DNA from: DATKCT01 sp035513055
GTDB taxonomy: Bacteria > Verrucomicrobiota > Verrucomicrobiia > Verrucomicrobiales > DEV007
Length of the DNA stretch: 40,917 nucleotides
Assembly: GCA_035513055.1 (NCBI GenBank)
Contig: DATKCT010000062.1
Location: forward strand, 1 to 40,917
Reading direction: 5' to 3'
Below are positions 1 to 7,380 of the stretch, piece after piece (positions within the stretch are counted from its first letter, which is position 1; each line of letters opens with the position of its first letter). Made by a program: the position numbers and the translations under genes. The notes below the pieces were generated by a model that was not told where the DNA came from, ran no database searches, and worked only from the letters and a program-made list of their open reading frames with translations.

Positions 1-1
1 T

Positions 2-322
2 CCGGCTTCTCCCGCTCGAACGGAGGAGGCGCCGGCCGACGCGTCGCCGGCTGACGCGTCGCCGGCCGGTCCGACGCTGGAGCAGGCCCTAGAACAGGTG
101 GTGACGACCCTCGATGCCCTCTGCGGGGAGCGCGACGAAGACGAACACATCTGGGGTTCGATGATCAAACAGGCTCTCCGGAGGCGAAATCCGGGATTCA
201 ACGAGCGTGCCCACGGCTTTCGCTCTTTCAATGAGCTGCTTCGAGAAGCGGAGAAGAGGGGACTGTTGCAGCTCGAGGCTGACGAGAAATCCGGGGGCTA
301 CAAGGTGGAAGCGGTCGACTAG
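2..322 (+). CDS. LOTUS/OST-HTH domain protein, 3' end only
   Basis: The reading frame is open to the left edge of the window, so only the C-terminal ~106 residues are present. The visible part has an Ala/Pro/Asp-rich linker, partly made of a 15-bp tandem repeat at 38-67, then about 60 residues with the pattern of an OST-HTH (LOTUS) winged helix: IWGSMIKQALRRRNPGF, HGFRSFNELLREA, then a beta-hairpin ending SGGYKVE. In bacteria this domain usually follows a NYN/PIN-like RNase domain, which would lie outside the window, so an RNA-binding or RNA-processing role is inferred. The TAG stop is formed exactly at the left end of the 179-bp repeat element, so the native 3' flank may have been replaced. 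The domain call rests on motif recognition only. Confidence 0.65.
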   Translation, partial: PASPARTEEAPADASPADASPAGPTLEQALEQVVTTLDALCGERDEDEHIWGSMIKQALRRRNPGFNERAHGFRSFNELLREAEKRGLLQLEADEKSGGYKVEAVD

Positions 323-499
323 CCCGCATTTCTCCTCCCGTTTCGTCGCGAGGCGCTGCGAACCCCTGACTGCTAAGGCCGCGCGCAGCCGGGCGTGCAG
401 AGCTGGGTGAGTGGACCCTGGTCAAGCCTGAGGCAGCGGAAGGAAAGCGAGATGGGGTTGCAGCGCGCCACAGCAGAAAGAGTATGAGAAATGTGGGAT
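321..499. repeat. 179-bp MITE-like inverted-repeat element, copy 1
   Basis: The left end AGCCCGCATTTCTC (321-334) and the right end GAGAAATGTGGGAT (486-499) are near-perfect inverted repeats. The similarity extends imperfectly inwards for about 45 bp, both arms reaching a GCTGC(G)AACCCC block. TA dinucleotides flank the core at 320-321 and 499-500. A second copy of identical length lies at 25478-25656, and a lone right end lies at 8754-8803. No coding capacity is visible. It fills most of the space between the LOTUS-domain gene and the cyclic-nucleotide-binding gene. Confidence 0.8.
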
Positions 500-611
500 A
501 GGCACGGGCTTTGGCGAGGTCTTGCGGGCCGGAAGGCGTGACGGCTTGCTCTGCGCCGCTTCGAAGCCCATCGTTGCGTCCCCGGACGCCCAATCCGGCC
601 GGGTTGAATTG

Positions 612-1103
612 ATGCGCGAGATTCCCTACCTTCACCGTCGCGGAGAATTGCCGCCTTCCCTTCTCAGCCTTCCGCTGTTGGCACGGCTCAACGAGCCCGG
701 TCGAGACGAGATCCTGCGCCATGCCACGCTGCTGGAATGCGAAATGGATGACAACATTGTCCGGGAATGCGATTCCAGCGACGCTTTCTACATTCTCCTG
801 AAGGGAGCGCTCCGGGTGCGTAAGGGCCGTCAAGACATTGCCTCGATCCGGACGCCGGGGGAGATCTTCGGAGAGATGGGACTTCTTCGGGACGAACCCC
901 GCAGCGCCACGGTAACGGCCGCTGAACATGCGTTTATCTTGAAGATCGGGGCCGGGTTCCGCGACAGTTTCGACACGCTTGCGGGCGCCCGCGCATCTGC
1001 TCTCGTCCTCCGGTTTATCGCGGAATCCCTGGCGGAACGGCTGGAGACGACCTCTCAGCGCCTGACCGGCCGCGAGAGCGCCACTCCAGTGTATCGCATC
1101 TGA
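612..1103 (+). CDS. cyclic-nucleotide-binding domain protein (CRP-like fold, no HTH)
   Basis: A 163-residue protein that is almost entirely one cNMP-binding beta-roll. The phosphate-binding cassette is clear: GEIFGEMGLLRDEPRSATV, with the Glu and Arg that contact the cyclic phosphate in CRP-family domains. A C-terminal helix follows, but no winged helix, kinase or channel domain, so it probably acts as a stand-alone sensor or partner subunit. The ATG at 612 was preferred because the domain begins just after it; an in-frame TTG at 522 would add 30 residues of unrelated, low-quality sequence. No Shine-Dalgarno is evident. It lies just after the 179-bp element. The ligand is unknown. Confidence 0.8.
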   Translation: MREIPYLHRRGELPPSLLSLPLLARLNEPGRDEILRHATLLECEMDDNIVRECDSSDAFYILLKGALRVRKGRQDIASIRTPGEIFGEMGLLRDEPRSATVTAAEHAFILKIGAGFRDSFDTLAGARASALVLRFIAESLAERLETTSQRLTGRESATPVYRI

Positions 1104-1167
1104 AGGCGGCCGGAAGAGCACTGGACCTGCCGGGATTTTAAGATTCCATTTCCGACCCGCCTCTCTC

Positions 1168-1647
1168 ATGGACCCGCAGTCTCAGCAACCGCCGCCGGAG
1201 CCACCGCAACCGGAGCCGCAGTTTCAACCGCCGCAGTCACCCGAGCCCAGCCCAGGGAGTTCTCCTTCCCCCGAAGCGCTAATCCCCGCGGCCGCTCCGG
1301 CCCCAGTCCCGCCCCCGTCACCTCCCCCCGCTCCTTGGATTCCTTTCATGGGTGAGCCTCACCGGGGCACGGCGATTCTGGTTCTGGGGATTCTGAGCAT
1401 TGCGTTCACCTTCACGTTCTACTGTTCACCCTTGGGATTGGGATTCGGTATTGCGGCGTGGTTGATGTCCCGGAAAGATCTCCGGAAGATGGATCAGGGG
1501 ATTATGGATCCCGCCGGCCGTCAGATCACCATGGGGGGAAAGGTCTGCGCCATCGTGGGAACGATTCTTTCCTGCTGCATGTTTCTCTTGGCGGTGCTGT
1601 ATGCTGTGATCGCCGGCATATTTATCGCGATCTCGGCTTCACGTTGA
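1168..1647 (+). CDS. DUF4190-type small membrane protein with Pro-rich N-terminus
   Basis: A 159-residue protein. Residues 1-60 are dominated by Pro, Glu, Gln and Ser, a disordered cytoplasmic-type tail. A Gly/Ile/Leu-rich transmembrane hairpin follows (roughly residues 67-92), then a short polar loop containing DLRKMDQGIMDPAGR, then a second hydrophobic segment (about 125-157). This TM-loop-TM layout with a KMD.G.MDP.GR loop fits DUF4190-like proteins of unknown function. The next gene at 1779 encodes a shorter paralogue with the same loop, suggesting tandem duplication. The start lacks a purine-rich Shine-Dalgarno; CCTCTCTC immediately precedes the ATG. Confidence 0.75.
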   Translation: MDPQSQQPPPEPPQPEPQFQPPQSPEPSPGSSPSPEALIPAAAPAPVPPPSPPPAPWIPFMGEPHRGTAILVLGILSIAFTFTFYCSPLGLGFGIAAWLMSRKDLRKMDQGIMDPAGRQITMGGKVCAIVGTILSCCMFLLAVLYAVIAGIFIAISASR

Positions 1648-1778
1648 TTTCCGGGGATTTGTGAGCGCGTTTGCCGATCGCCGATGTGATCCCGGGAAGA
1701 AAAGTGTTTTACAGCTCTCCAGCGATCTGTTACACGCAAACCGGAATCGAAGCTTCAAACCCTCCTTTAGCATTTAGT

Positions 1779-2081
1779 ATGAGCATACCCTCCGGCGCCC
1801 TTCAGCCGCACCGCGGCACACTAATTCTCGTCCTCGGGATCCTAGGCCTCGTCGTCTGCTTCCCCTGTGGAATCGCGGCCTGGATTCTTGCCAACGGCGA
1901 CTTGAAGAAGATGGATTCTGGTTTGATGGACCCGGAGGGCCGGGGCAACACCAAGGTGGGCAAGATTCTCGGCATCATTGCAGTCGCTCTTTTGGTCTTG
2001 GGCATCATTTTCTCGATTATTTTCTTCCTCTTTATGGGTGGAGTGGCGGCGATGAGCCAAGGCGCGTCGCCGACATACTAG
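1779..2081 (+). CDS. DUF4190-type small membrane protein, short paralogue
   Basis: A 100-residue protein beginning MSIPSGALQPHRGTLILVLG, which aligns with the PHRGTAILVLG start of the membrane part of the upstream gene. It has the same TM-loop-TM arrangement and the loop DLKKMDSGLMDPEGR. The ATG at 1779 was chosen over the upstream GTG at 1671 because homology to the paralogue begins right after it and the preceding residues look non-coding. It lacks the Pro-rich tail of its neighbour. Function is unknown. It is convergent with aat. Confidence 0.75.
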   Translation: MSIPSGALQPHRGTLILVLGILGLVVCFPCGIAAWILANGDLKKMDSGLMDPEGRGNTKVGKILGIIAVALLVLGIIFSIIFFLFMGGVAAMSQGASPTY

Positions 2082-2142
2082 AAAAGAAAGAGGCTTCCAC
2101 ACCGCGGCCGCAGTTTTTTTCCTGGAGACTTCCTCCCACTTT

Positions 2143-2156
2143 GGGGAGGCCTCCCC
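2143..2156. terminator. Possible bidirectional terminator between DUF4190 gene and aat
   Basis: The perfect palindrome GGGGAGGCCTCCCC sits between two convergent genes. A separate run of seven T follows a GCGGCCGC palindrome at 2104-2120 on the plus strand. Either could end transcription from the DUF4190 pair; neither is a textbook stem followed directly by a U-tract. Confidence 0.35.
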
Positions 2157-2162
2157 CGGGGC

Positions 2163-2792
2163 TCAATCCGCTGCGGAGTTCTTCGTTTCGAGGTCTGCGC
2201 GCTGGATCCGGGGCGGACCATTGAATGCGCAGTCCAGGCGCAGAGCTGCGGCCAGGCGATCCAAGTAGAGCGGTCGCGTGATCTCGACCACGCCGAAGCG
2301 CCGGAGGTGCGGTGTGCTCCATTGGGTGTCCAACAAGATGTAGCCGCGCGCCAGGAGGCGCTCGACGAGATGGACCAAGGCCACGCCGGAGGCGCTGGGC
2401 CGCCGCGAGAACATGGATTCGCCGAAAAAAGCTCCGCCCAGTGCTACGCCGTAGAGGCCACCCACCAGTTCCCCGTTTTCCCAGGTCTCGACGGAATGCG
2501 CGCAGCCCGAATCGTGCAGAGCGGCGTAACTGTCCTGAATCACCGGATCGATCCAGGTTTCTTTGCGGCCGGCACAACCGTGCATGACTTGTCGAAAGGC
2601 GGAGTCCACCCGGATTTCGTAGGGATTCTTCCGCATCAACCGGCGTAAACCGTGGGGGACATGGAAACTCTCGAGCGGGATTACGGCCCGGGGATCGGGC
2701 GAGAACCAGCCGATTTCGCCCGTGTCCATGGCCATGGGAAAGATTCCCTGCATGTAGGCGCGCACCAAGAGCGTTGGCGGGAGAAGCTTCAT
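2163..2792 (-). CDS. aat: Leucyl/phenylalanyl-tRNA--protein transferase
   Basis: Cytoplasmic N-end-rule enzyme that transfers Leu or Phe from aminoacyl-tRNA to proteins with N-terminal Lys or Arg. The 209-residue length is typical of Aat. Recognisable family blocks are YMQGIFPMA near the N-terminus, GWFSPDPRAVIPL, the central GGLYGVALGGAFFGESMFSR and the C-terminal LLDTQWSTPHLRRFG. Two adjacent starts are possible, GTG at 2795 and ATG at 2792; a strong GGGAGG lies upstream and the spacing to ATG (7 nt) is better. It is divergent from the sulfatase gene, with about 100 bp between the starts. Clp-adaptor partners are not in the window. Confidence 0.95.
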   Translation of the reverse strand: MKLLPPTLLVRAYMQGIFPMAMDTGEIGWFSPDPRAVIPLESFHVPHGLRRLMRKNPYEIRVDSAFRQVMHGCAGRKETWIDPVIQDSYAALHDSGCAHSVETWENGELVGGLYGVALGGAFFGESMFSRRPSASGVALVHLVERLLARGYILLDTQWSTPHLRRFGVVEITRPLYLDRLAAALRLDCAFNGPPRIQRADLETKNSAAD

Positions 2793-2891
2793 CACTTCGC
2801 CTCCCGGAAATGTTGTGCTGGGAGTGCGGCGATGAGATCGGTCTTGCGACTTCGGCTGTTCGGCAAACCGTAAGCGAAGACCCCTGCCGCG

Positions 2892-4241
2892 ATGAAAGGC
2901 TTGCTCCTGTTGTCCATTTTGAACTTGGCCGGTGTTGCGGCTCTACACGCTGCCGCCGGGCCGGAGATCCCGCAACCCTCACCGCCGAATGTCGTTTTGA
3001 TCGTCTCGGATGACCAGGCCTGGACTGACTACGGTTTCATGGGTCATCCGCTGATCCGAACGCCGCGCCTAGACCGGCTCGCCGCCGAGAGTCTGCTGTT
3101 CACACATGGCTATGTGCCGGGCAGCCTGTGCTGTCCCTCCCTGGCCAGCATCATCACGGGACTTTATCCCCATCAACACGGCATCACCAGCAACGAACCG
3201 CCGCGCCGTCTTGCCCAAGGAAATCCCTACCGCGACGACCCGCAGTTCCTGGGAGATCTCGAGTACCTCAACAGCCGCATGCGCGAGGCGCCGGCTTTAC
3301 CGCGAATGCTCGAGCCTTTGGGTTATCGCAGCTTCCAATCTGGAAAATGGTGGATGGGCTCTCCGGGCAACGGCGGATTCACGGAAGGGATGACCCATGG
3401 CGACCCGGCCCGCGGCGGGCGTCACGGCGACGAGGGCTTGCGCATTGGACGAGAGGGAATGGAACCGGTTTTCGACTTTATCCGGCGCTGTGGAGACAAG
3501 CCCTTCTTTGTTTGGTATGCCCCCTTTCTTCCTCACACGCCGCACGATCCACCGGAACGGTTCCTCGCCAAATACCGTGATGCGACGGAGTCGCCTCATG
3601 TCGCGCGCTATTTCGCCATGTGTGAGTGGTTCGACGAAACCTGTGGCGCGCTGCTGGATTTTTTGGAGGAGCATTCTCTCTCCGAACGCACGCTGGTCGC
3701 CTACGTCGCGGACAACGGCTGGATCCAGGATCCGGAGGCGCCGCGGTACGCCTTGCGATCGAAGCAATCGCCCTATGACGGGGGCTTGCGCACGCCTTTG
3801 ATGCTGCGGTGGCCGGGGCGCATCACTCCGGACCGCATCGAGAGGGCGGTGAGCAGCATCGACCTTGCCCCCACGCTGTTGAAGGCATGTGGACTTCAGG
3901 CGCCGGCAGCCATGCCCGGCGTCGACCTCCGTGACCTGGACGCGGTTCAGGAGCGGCGCACCGTCTTCGGCGATTGCCATCTCCATCACGCCATCGATGT
4001 GCGCGATCCCACCGCGAACTGGACCTATCGCTGGTGTCTGCGGGACGGGTGGAAGCTTATTCTACCCAACCCAAAGAACGTGGGCGAAGGAGCGCCGCCT
4101 GGCGCCGCCGGGTCCGGCCGGGTGGAATTGTATCACGTCGCTGAAGATCCTCATGAGACGCAGGATCTGGCCGCGTCGGAACCGGACAAGGTGATGGAAC
4201 TGAGCGCGGCCATCGAAGCCTGGTGGCCCGCAAAACCGTGA
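2892..4241 (+). CDS. Secreted sulfatase (arylsulfatase family)
   Basis: A 449-residue sulfatase with an N-terminal signal peptide (residues 1-22) and the metal-binding start PNVVLIVSDDQ (D40, D41). The formylglycine site is C80-C81-P82-S83-L84, followed by ASIITGLYPHQHG. The Cys-x-Pro-Ser core is intact, but the usual final Arg is Leu. Later blocks include KWWMG, FFVWYAPFLPHTPHDPP and VAYVADNGW. Export and a role in desulfating sulfated polysaccharides are inferred from the family and the abundance of such enzymes in Verrucomicrobiota and Planctomycetota; the substrate cannot be read from sequence. No maturase gene is nearby. No strong Shine-Dalgarno precedes the ATG. Confidence 0.92.
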   Translation: MKGLLLLSILNLAGVAALHAAAGPEIPQPSPPNVVLIVSDDQAWTDYGFMGHPLIRTPRLDRLAAESLLFTHGYVPGSLCCPSLASIITGLYPHQHGITSNEPPRRLAQGNPYRDDPQFLGDLEYLNSRMREAPALPRMLEPLGYRSFQSGKWWMGSPGNGGFTEGMTHGDPARGGRHGDEGLRIGREGMEPVFDFIRRCGDKPFFVWYAPFLPHTPHDPPERFLAKYRDATESPHVARYFAMCEWFDETCGALLDFLEEHSLSERTLVAYVADNGWIQDPEAPRYALRSKQSPYDGGLRTPLMLRWPGRITPDRIERAVSSIDLAPTLLKACGLQAPAAMPGVDLRDLDAVQERRTVFGDCHLHHAIDVRDPTANWTYRWCLRDGWKLILPNPKNVGEGAPPGAAGSGRVELYHVAEDPHETQDLAASEPDKVMELSAAIEAWWPAKP

Positions 4242-4278
4242 GGCAGCCACGGGCCGGTTTGGGGATTCGGATCCCGGA

Positions 4279-4317
4279 CAGGGCTGTTTCATCTGCGGAG
4301 CAGATGAACAAGCCCTG
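4279..4317. repeat. 39-nt near-perfect hairpin
   Basis: Two 18-nt arms, CAGGGCTGTTTCATCTGC and GCAGATGAACAAGCCCTG, match at 16 of 18 positions around a 3-nt loop (GGA). It lies 38 nt after the sulfatase stop and about 60 nt before the DUF4338 pseudogene. There is no following T-run, so it is either a Rho-independent-like stabiliser of the sulfatase mRNA or a terminal structure of the degraded mobile element to its right. Confidence 0.7.
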
Positions 4318-4375
4318 GAAAGAAAGTGTGAAAAACGACTAGATTTTTGAGGCCGGCTTTGGCAGGAAATGCGGA

Positions 4376-4797
4376 ATGAAAAAGGCGCAGCCGGGCCAGG
4401 AGTTGCACAGCCGGGTGAAGATCCGGCTCATGGAAGAGAGCGAGCGGGAGCAGTTCGATGAGTTGCTCGAGGAGAAGCACTATCTTCGGAGCAGCCGGAT
4501 CGGGGGGCGGCACCTTGCGCTACGTGGCCGAAGCCGATGGGCGCTGGGTGGCCCTGCTGAGTTTCAGCGGGGCGGCCCCGCATCTCAAGGGGCGGGAGAA
4601 GTGGATTGGTTGGAGTCCTCGCCAGCGTGCCCGGCGCCTGGCCTTGGTGGTCAACAACAGCCGCTTCCTGCTGTTGGTTGAAAGGCAACGCCACCCCAAC
4701 TTGGCCTCCAAGGTGCTGGCACTGGCCTTACGCAGGCTCTCCCGGGACTAGGAGCGAAAGTGGGGACACCCGGTGCTTGTGGTGGATAGCTTCGTAG
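4376..4797 (+). pseudogene. DUF4338 (DruA-like) protein, frameshifted and truncated
   Basis: The N-terminus MEESEREQFDELLEEKHYL is in one frame. After a G6 tract near 4502-4507 the homologous sequence continues in the +1 frame: GTLRYVAEADGRWVALLSF, GWSPRQRARRLALVVNNSRF, NLASKVLALALRRLSRD. A TAG at 4749-4751 then stands where family members have Trp, before ERKWGHPVLVVDSFV. The sequence stops there, immediately before the first GTGTCAGACAC repeat, and the C-terminal half is missing. The family includes DruA of the Druantia system, but solo homologues are common in genomes. With one frameshift, one nonsense codon and a truncation this copy cannot make a full protein. Confidence 0.85.
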
Positions 4798-4809
4798 TAG
4801 AGTAGTAAC

Positions 4810-4866
4810 ATAATGTGTCAGACACCTAATAAAAAAGTTGCCGCACGGGTGCGAGGGGTCCAGGGT
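4810..4866 (+). repeat. GTGTCAGACAC repeat, copy a
   Basis: Begins ATAATGTGTCAGACAC and ends GGGGTCCAGGGT, with an AT-rich middle. The 11-nt core at 4815-4825 is a palindrome. It separates the truncated DUF4338 pseudogene from the RAYT pseudogene and has two further copies in direct orientation, at 5078 and 5191. Probably a REP-type element associated with the RAYT. Confidence 0.8.
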
Positions 4867-5077
4867 GGCGGCATGAGAAAGCTGCGCCGCTTCCTGTTCG
4901 GTCCCAAGGGGCAGACCCATTGCTATCACGTCGTCTCCCGTTTCGCCGGCCGTCATATCGTCTTCGGCGAGAGCGAACGGAAGTTCTTCCGCACCCTGCT
5001 GCGCAGACAACTGCGCTTCAGCGGCCTGCGCACCCTGGCCTGGTGCTGCCTGGGCAACCACTTCCACCTCCTGCTAT

Positions 5078-5135
5078 ATAATATGTCAGACACACAATAA
5101 AATAATTGACGGACGGGCGCGGCCGGGTCCAGGGT
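5078..5135 (+). repeat. GTGTCAGACAC repeat, copy b
   Basis: ATAATATGTCAGACAC followed by AT-rich sequence and GGGTCCAGGGT. It interrupts the RAYT reading frame directly after the HUH motif NHFHLLL. One base of the palindrome core differs from copies a and c. Confidence 0.8.
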
Positions 5136-5190
5136 AGAACGGGCCCTGGCAGGTTGGACCCAGGAGGACTTCCTGCAACGCCTCCCGAAC

Positions 5191-5249
5191 ATAATGTGTC
5201 AGACACGAAATGAAATAAATAAGTTGACAACTGGGCGCGAGGGGTCCAG
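5191..5249 (+). repeat. GTGTCAGACAC repeat, copy c
   Basis: ATAATGTGTCAGACAC, an AT-rich middle, then GGGCGCGAGGGGTCCAG. It follows the second surviving segment of the RAYT pseudogene after 55 bp of coding-like sequence and precedes the third segment. The direct orientation is the same as copies a and b. Confidence 0.8.
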
Positions 5250-5559
5250 TGCCAGGCCGATGGCGAGGCCGGCCGCTTGGCCGAAATCGCCGGATCGGTG
5301 CGGGAACGCCTCTTTGAGCTCTCGCGCTTCACTTCATGCAGGAGTTCAAACACCGAGGGCGTGGCGCTGGGAACAGCAGCGTATTTGGAGGAGTTTTTCC
5401 AGGCGCGGAGGGAGTTGTTCAGCGCCGGGCGAAAATCGGCGGCGCGAAAGATGAGGGGAGCGGAATGGGGCGAATTGCGGACTGCGCGGGATCTGCGCGC
5501 CGGTGGGATTGAGCCGCGCTAGCCCCAATACTGTACCGTTCATACCACACTACGAATAT

Positions 5560-5589
5560 TTGTCCGGACCGGCGACATCGTGCTAGAAT
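5560..5589 (+). promoter_or_regulatory. Candidate sigma-70 promoter for DUF4013 gene
   Basis: TTGTCC at 5560-5565 and TAGAAT at 5584-5589 are separated by 18 bp. The -10 element ends 6 nt before the ATG at 5596, so transcription would begin at or next to the start codon, compatible with a leaderless mRNA. There is no Shine-Dalgarno in the interval. Confidence 0.45.
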
Positions 5590-5595
5590 CCGGAC

Positions 5596-6318
5596 ATGCA
5601 ATGGATTCCCGCCGTTACCGATTTCTTCCGGACCAAGAACTGGGCGATGAACTTGCTCTTGGCCAGTGTCTGCGTTCTCATCCCCATCATCGGACCCATT
5701 GTGCTACTGGGCTGGTGTGTGCAGTGTTTTCTTGCCTGGCACGAAGGCCGGGAACATCCGGATCTCGATTTCAACCTCTTCCTTCGCTACTTGATGTGGG
5801 GACTGTGGCCCTTCTTGGTCTGGCTGGTGATGGGGCTGGGGATGGTGTTGCTGCTGATTCCAGCAGGGCTTTTGTGGATCATGATTCCGGCTTTTCAACT
5901 CGAAGGCTTTGCTGCGGCGGTCGTGTTTCTCTTGGGCACGGGAGTTTCGGGGCTGTTGTATCTCGGGATGTGTGTGCTGTTCGTGCCGATAGCGATCCGG
6001 GCGGCTCTGATGCAAGATTTCGCGGCGGGGTTTTCGCCGGCGTTTGTTCGCGACTTTCTGAAGAAGACCGGCGTTGAAACGCTGTTGGTCGAGATCGTTT
6101 TGATCGTCGCTTCGATCGTGGGGACGGTCGCCGGCTATCTCTGCCTGATCATCGGCGTCTATCCGGCCACGGCTTTGCTCATCTTCGCCATGTGGCGCCT
6201 TTTCAGCCAGCTTTACGCGCTTTATCTGGAGCGGGGCGGGACGCCGGTGGTGATCAGTCTCGAACTGCGGAATCCTCCGGCGGTTCCGCCAGCACCGGGC
6301 TCCCCTGTGGGCGTGTGA
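5596..6318 (+). CDS. DUF4013-type integral membrane protein
   Basis: A 240-residue protein with about six hydrophobic segments. The opening is FFRTKNWAMNLLLASVCVL, then IPIIGPIVLLGW, a layout typical of DUF4013 proteins (unknown function, inner membrane). A Pro-rich C-terminal tail (PPAVPPAPGSP) is probably cytoplasmic. The ATG at 5596 fits the candidate leaderless promoter; an alternative in-frame ATG at 5647 would remove the amphipathic N-terminal helix. It stands alone between the mobile-element graveyard and a convergent gene. Confidence 0.8.
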   Translation: MQWIPAVTDFFRTKNWAMNLLLASVCVLIPIIGPIVLLGWCVQCFLAWHEGREHPDLDFNLFLRYLMWGLWPFLVWLVMGLGMVLLLIPAGLLWIMIPAFQLEGFAAAVVFLLGTGVSGLLYLGMCVLFVPIAIRAALMQDFAAGFSPAFVRDFLKKTGVETLLVEIVLIVASIVGTVAGYLCLIIGVYPATALLIFAMWRLFSQLYALYLERGGTPVVISLELRNPPAVPPAPGSPVGV

Positions 6319-6465
6319 GCCCGGGGGGCTCGCCACACTTGGGCCGCGCGGAGGCTGGTCGCGGCAGGCGAATTGGAGTTTGTGTGGTAGGGGAAAGGGG
6401 TTAGGAGCGGAGAGTGAGATGACGCGAGTTGCTTGAGGCGCGAGGCGCGGCCGGCAGCGGAGCGC

Positions 6466-7380
6466 TCAGGGCTTATCTGCTGTGGGGAGATCATCCCGGA
6501 GCAGACCTTCCAATCCATCGAGATTGAGCCGGAGAGCTTCCTCGGCGTCGAGTTCGGGCCGGTGATCGAGGATGCCGATGAGACCGGTGTAGCCGCTGGC
6601 GCGGATGACCTCGATCATTGCCGCTTCGCGATCGCCGTCGCCGACGGGGAGGATCTTTTTCCCGGCCGCATCGCCGCCGGCGATCATGCCATTGAGATTC
6701 ACGCAGAGGAGGTGAGCCTGCATTTGAGGGAAGAGTTCGGCAAACCGGTCGAGGTGTTCGTGACCGTGGTGGAAGTTGTAAACCAAGCCGGCGTGAGGTT
6801 GGCCCAGGGCTTGCAGCACGGCGATCTGGTTCTCCGGCTGACCGAACCAGCCGCCGTGGTTGTAGAGACCAAGCTTGCAACCCAACCTGTGGGCTTCCTT
6901 GGCAATGGGTTGCAGGGCAGCCACTGCCGCGGCGATCTTCTTCTCCTGAGAAGGATCTCCGGGCGCGGGATCCCCGAGGCTGACCCATAGCTGGGTTTTC
7001 AGTTCGTGCCGCTCTATGGCCTCGAGGATGGCGCGGGCGTCGTCGTCAATCGCAGCGGGAAACCACCAGGCGGTGAGTTCGATTCCGTGCCGGAGCATGG
7101 CTTCGATTTCCGCATCGAAGGTAGGGATGTGTTCCGCACGCCAGTCGTAGGCCAGCCGGCGGAGGCCCAGGCGATCGAGCATAGCGGCACGTTCCTCCGG
7201 CCCGCGTTTTTTGGCGTCGAAGGGCACAACGCACCAGGCCACAAGGTTGCCGCGAGCAAAAGGGCCGGCGCCGGGCTCCGGTGGGTTGATACTGGGGCCG
7301 GAGCTGACGGATTGGGCGAGTGCGCCGGAGAGGAGGAGAAACCCGAGAATAACAGCGGAGAAGGGGCGGATGAGGGGCAT
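6466..7380 (-). CDS. Secreted sugar phosphate isomerase/epimerase-like TIM-barrel protein
   Basis: A 304-residue protein with a clear Sec signal peptide (MPLIRPFSAVILGFLLLSGALAQS), then a xylose-isomerase-like TIM barrel. Recognisable strands include LVAWCVVPFDAKKRGPEERA, LRRLAYDWRAEHIPTFDAEI, KLGLYNHGGWFGQPENQIAVL and the C-terminal YTGLIGILDHRPELDAEEALRLNLDGL. Acidic and His residues (N-H-G-G, F-H-H-G-H, D-H-R) occupy the usual metal-site positions. Exported members of this family are common in Verrucomicrobiota and Planctomycetota; the substrate is unknown. The start was moved to 7380 because 91 upstream residues of the longest frame lack a signal sequence and look non-coding. A pyrimidine tract (CTCTTTCC) directly precedes the ATG. 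Confidence 0.82.
   Translation of the reverse strand: MPLIRPFSAVILGFLLLSGALAQSVSSGPSINPPEPGAGPFARGNLVAWCVVPFDAKKRGPEERAAMLDRLGLRRLAYDWRAEHIPTFDAEIEAMLRHGIELTAWWFPAAIDDDARAILEAIERHELKTQLWVSLGDPAPGDPSQEKKIAAAVAALQPIAKEAHRLGCKLGLYNHGGWFGQPENQIAVLQALGQPHAGLVYNFHHGHEHLDRFAELFPQMQAHLLCVNLNGMIAGGDAAGKKILPVGDGDREAAMIEVIRASGYTGLIGILDHRPELDAEEALRLNLDGLEGLLRDDLPTADKP

Larger units (their letters stand above)
4873..5522 (+). pseudogene. REP-associated tyrosine transposase (RAYT), broken
   Basis: Three separated segments match the RAYT family in order. Segment 1 (4873-5077) encodes the N-terminal fold, with HCYHVVSRFAGRHIVFGE and the catalytic HUH motif GNHFHLLL. Segment 2 (5138-5190) encodes ERALAGWTQEDFLQRLPN. 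Segment 3 (5250-5522) encodes RERLFELSRF, then a frameshifted MQEFKHR, and in a further frame the typical C-terminus KMRGAEWGELRTARDLR. Repeat copies b and c occupy the gaps, and the sequence between EFKHR and the C-terminal block (normally about 80-100 residues) is deleted. RAYTs mobilise REP sequences as single-stranded DNA; this copy is dead. Confidence 0.85.

Noticed and set aside
228..1169. 313-codon minus-strand frame
   Set aside because: Runs antisense through the repeat element and the cyclic-nucleotide-binding gene and shows no recognisable domain.
4810..5249. CRISPR array from three ~58-bp direct repeats
   Set aside because: Spacing is irregular (210 and 55 bp between copies), the intervals align with a RAYT gene, and no cas genes occur.
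4376..5522. Druantia defence island
   Set aside because: Only a broken DUF4338 gene is present; no DruB-E or helicase genes are nearby and the neighbour is a transposase remnant.
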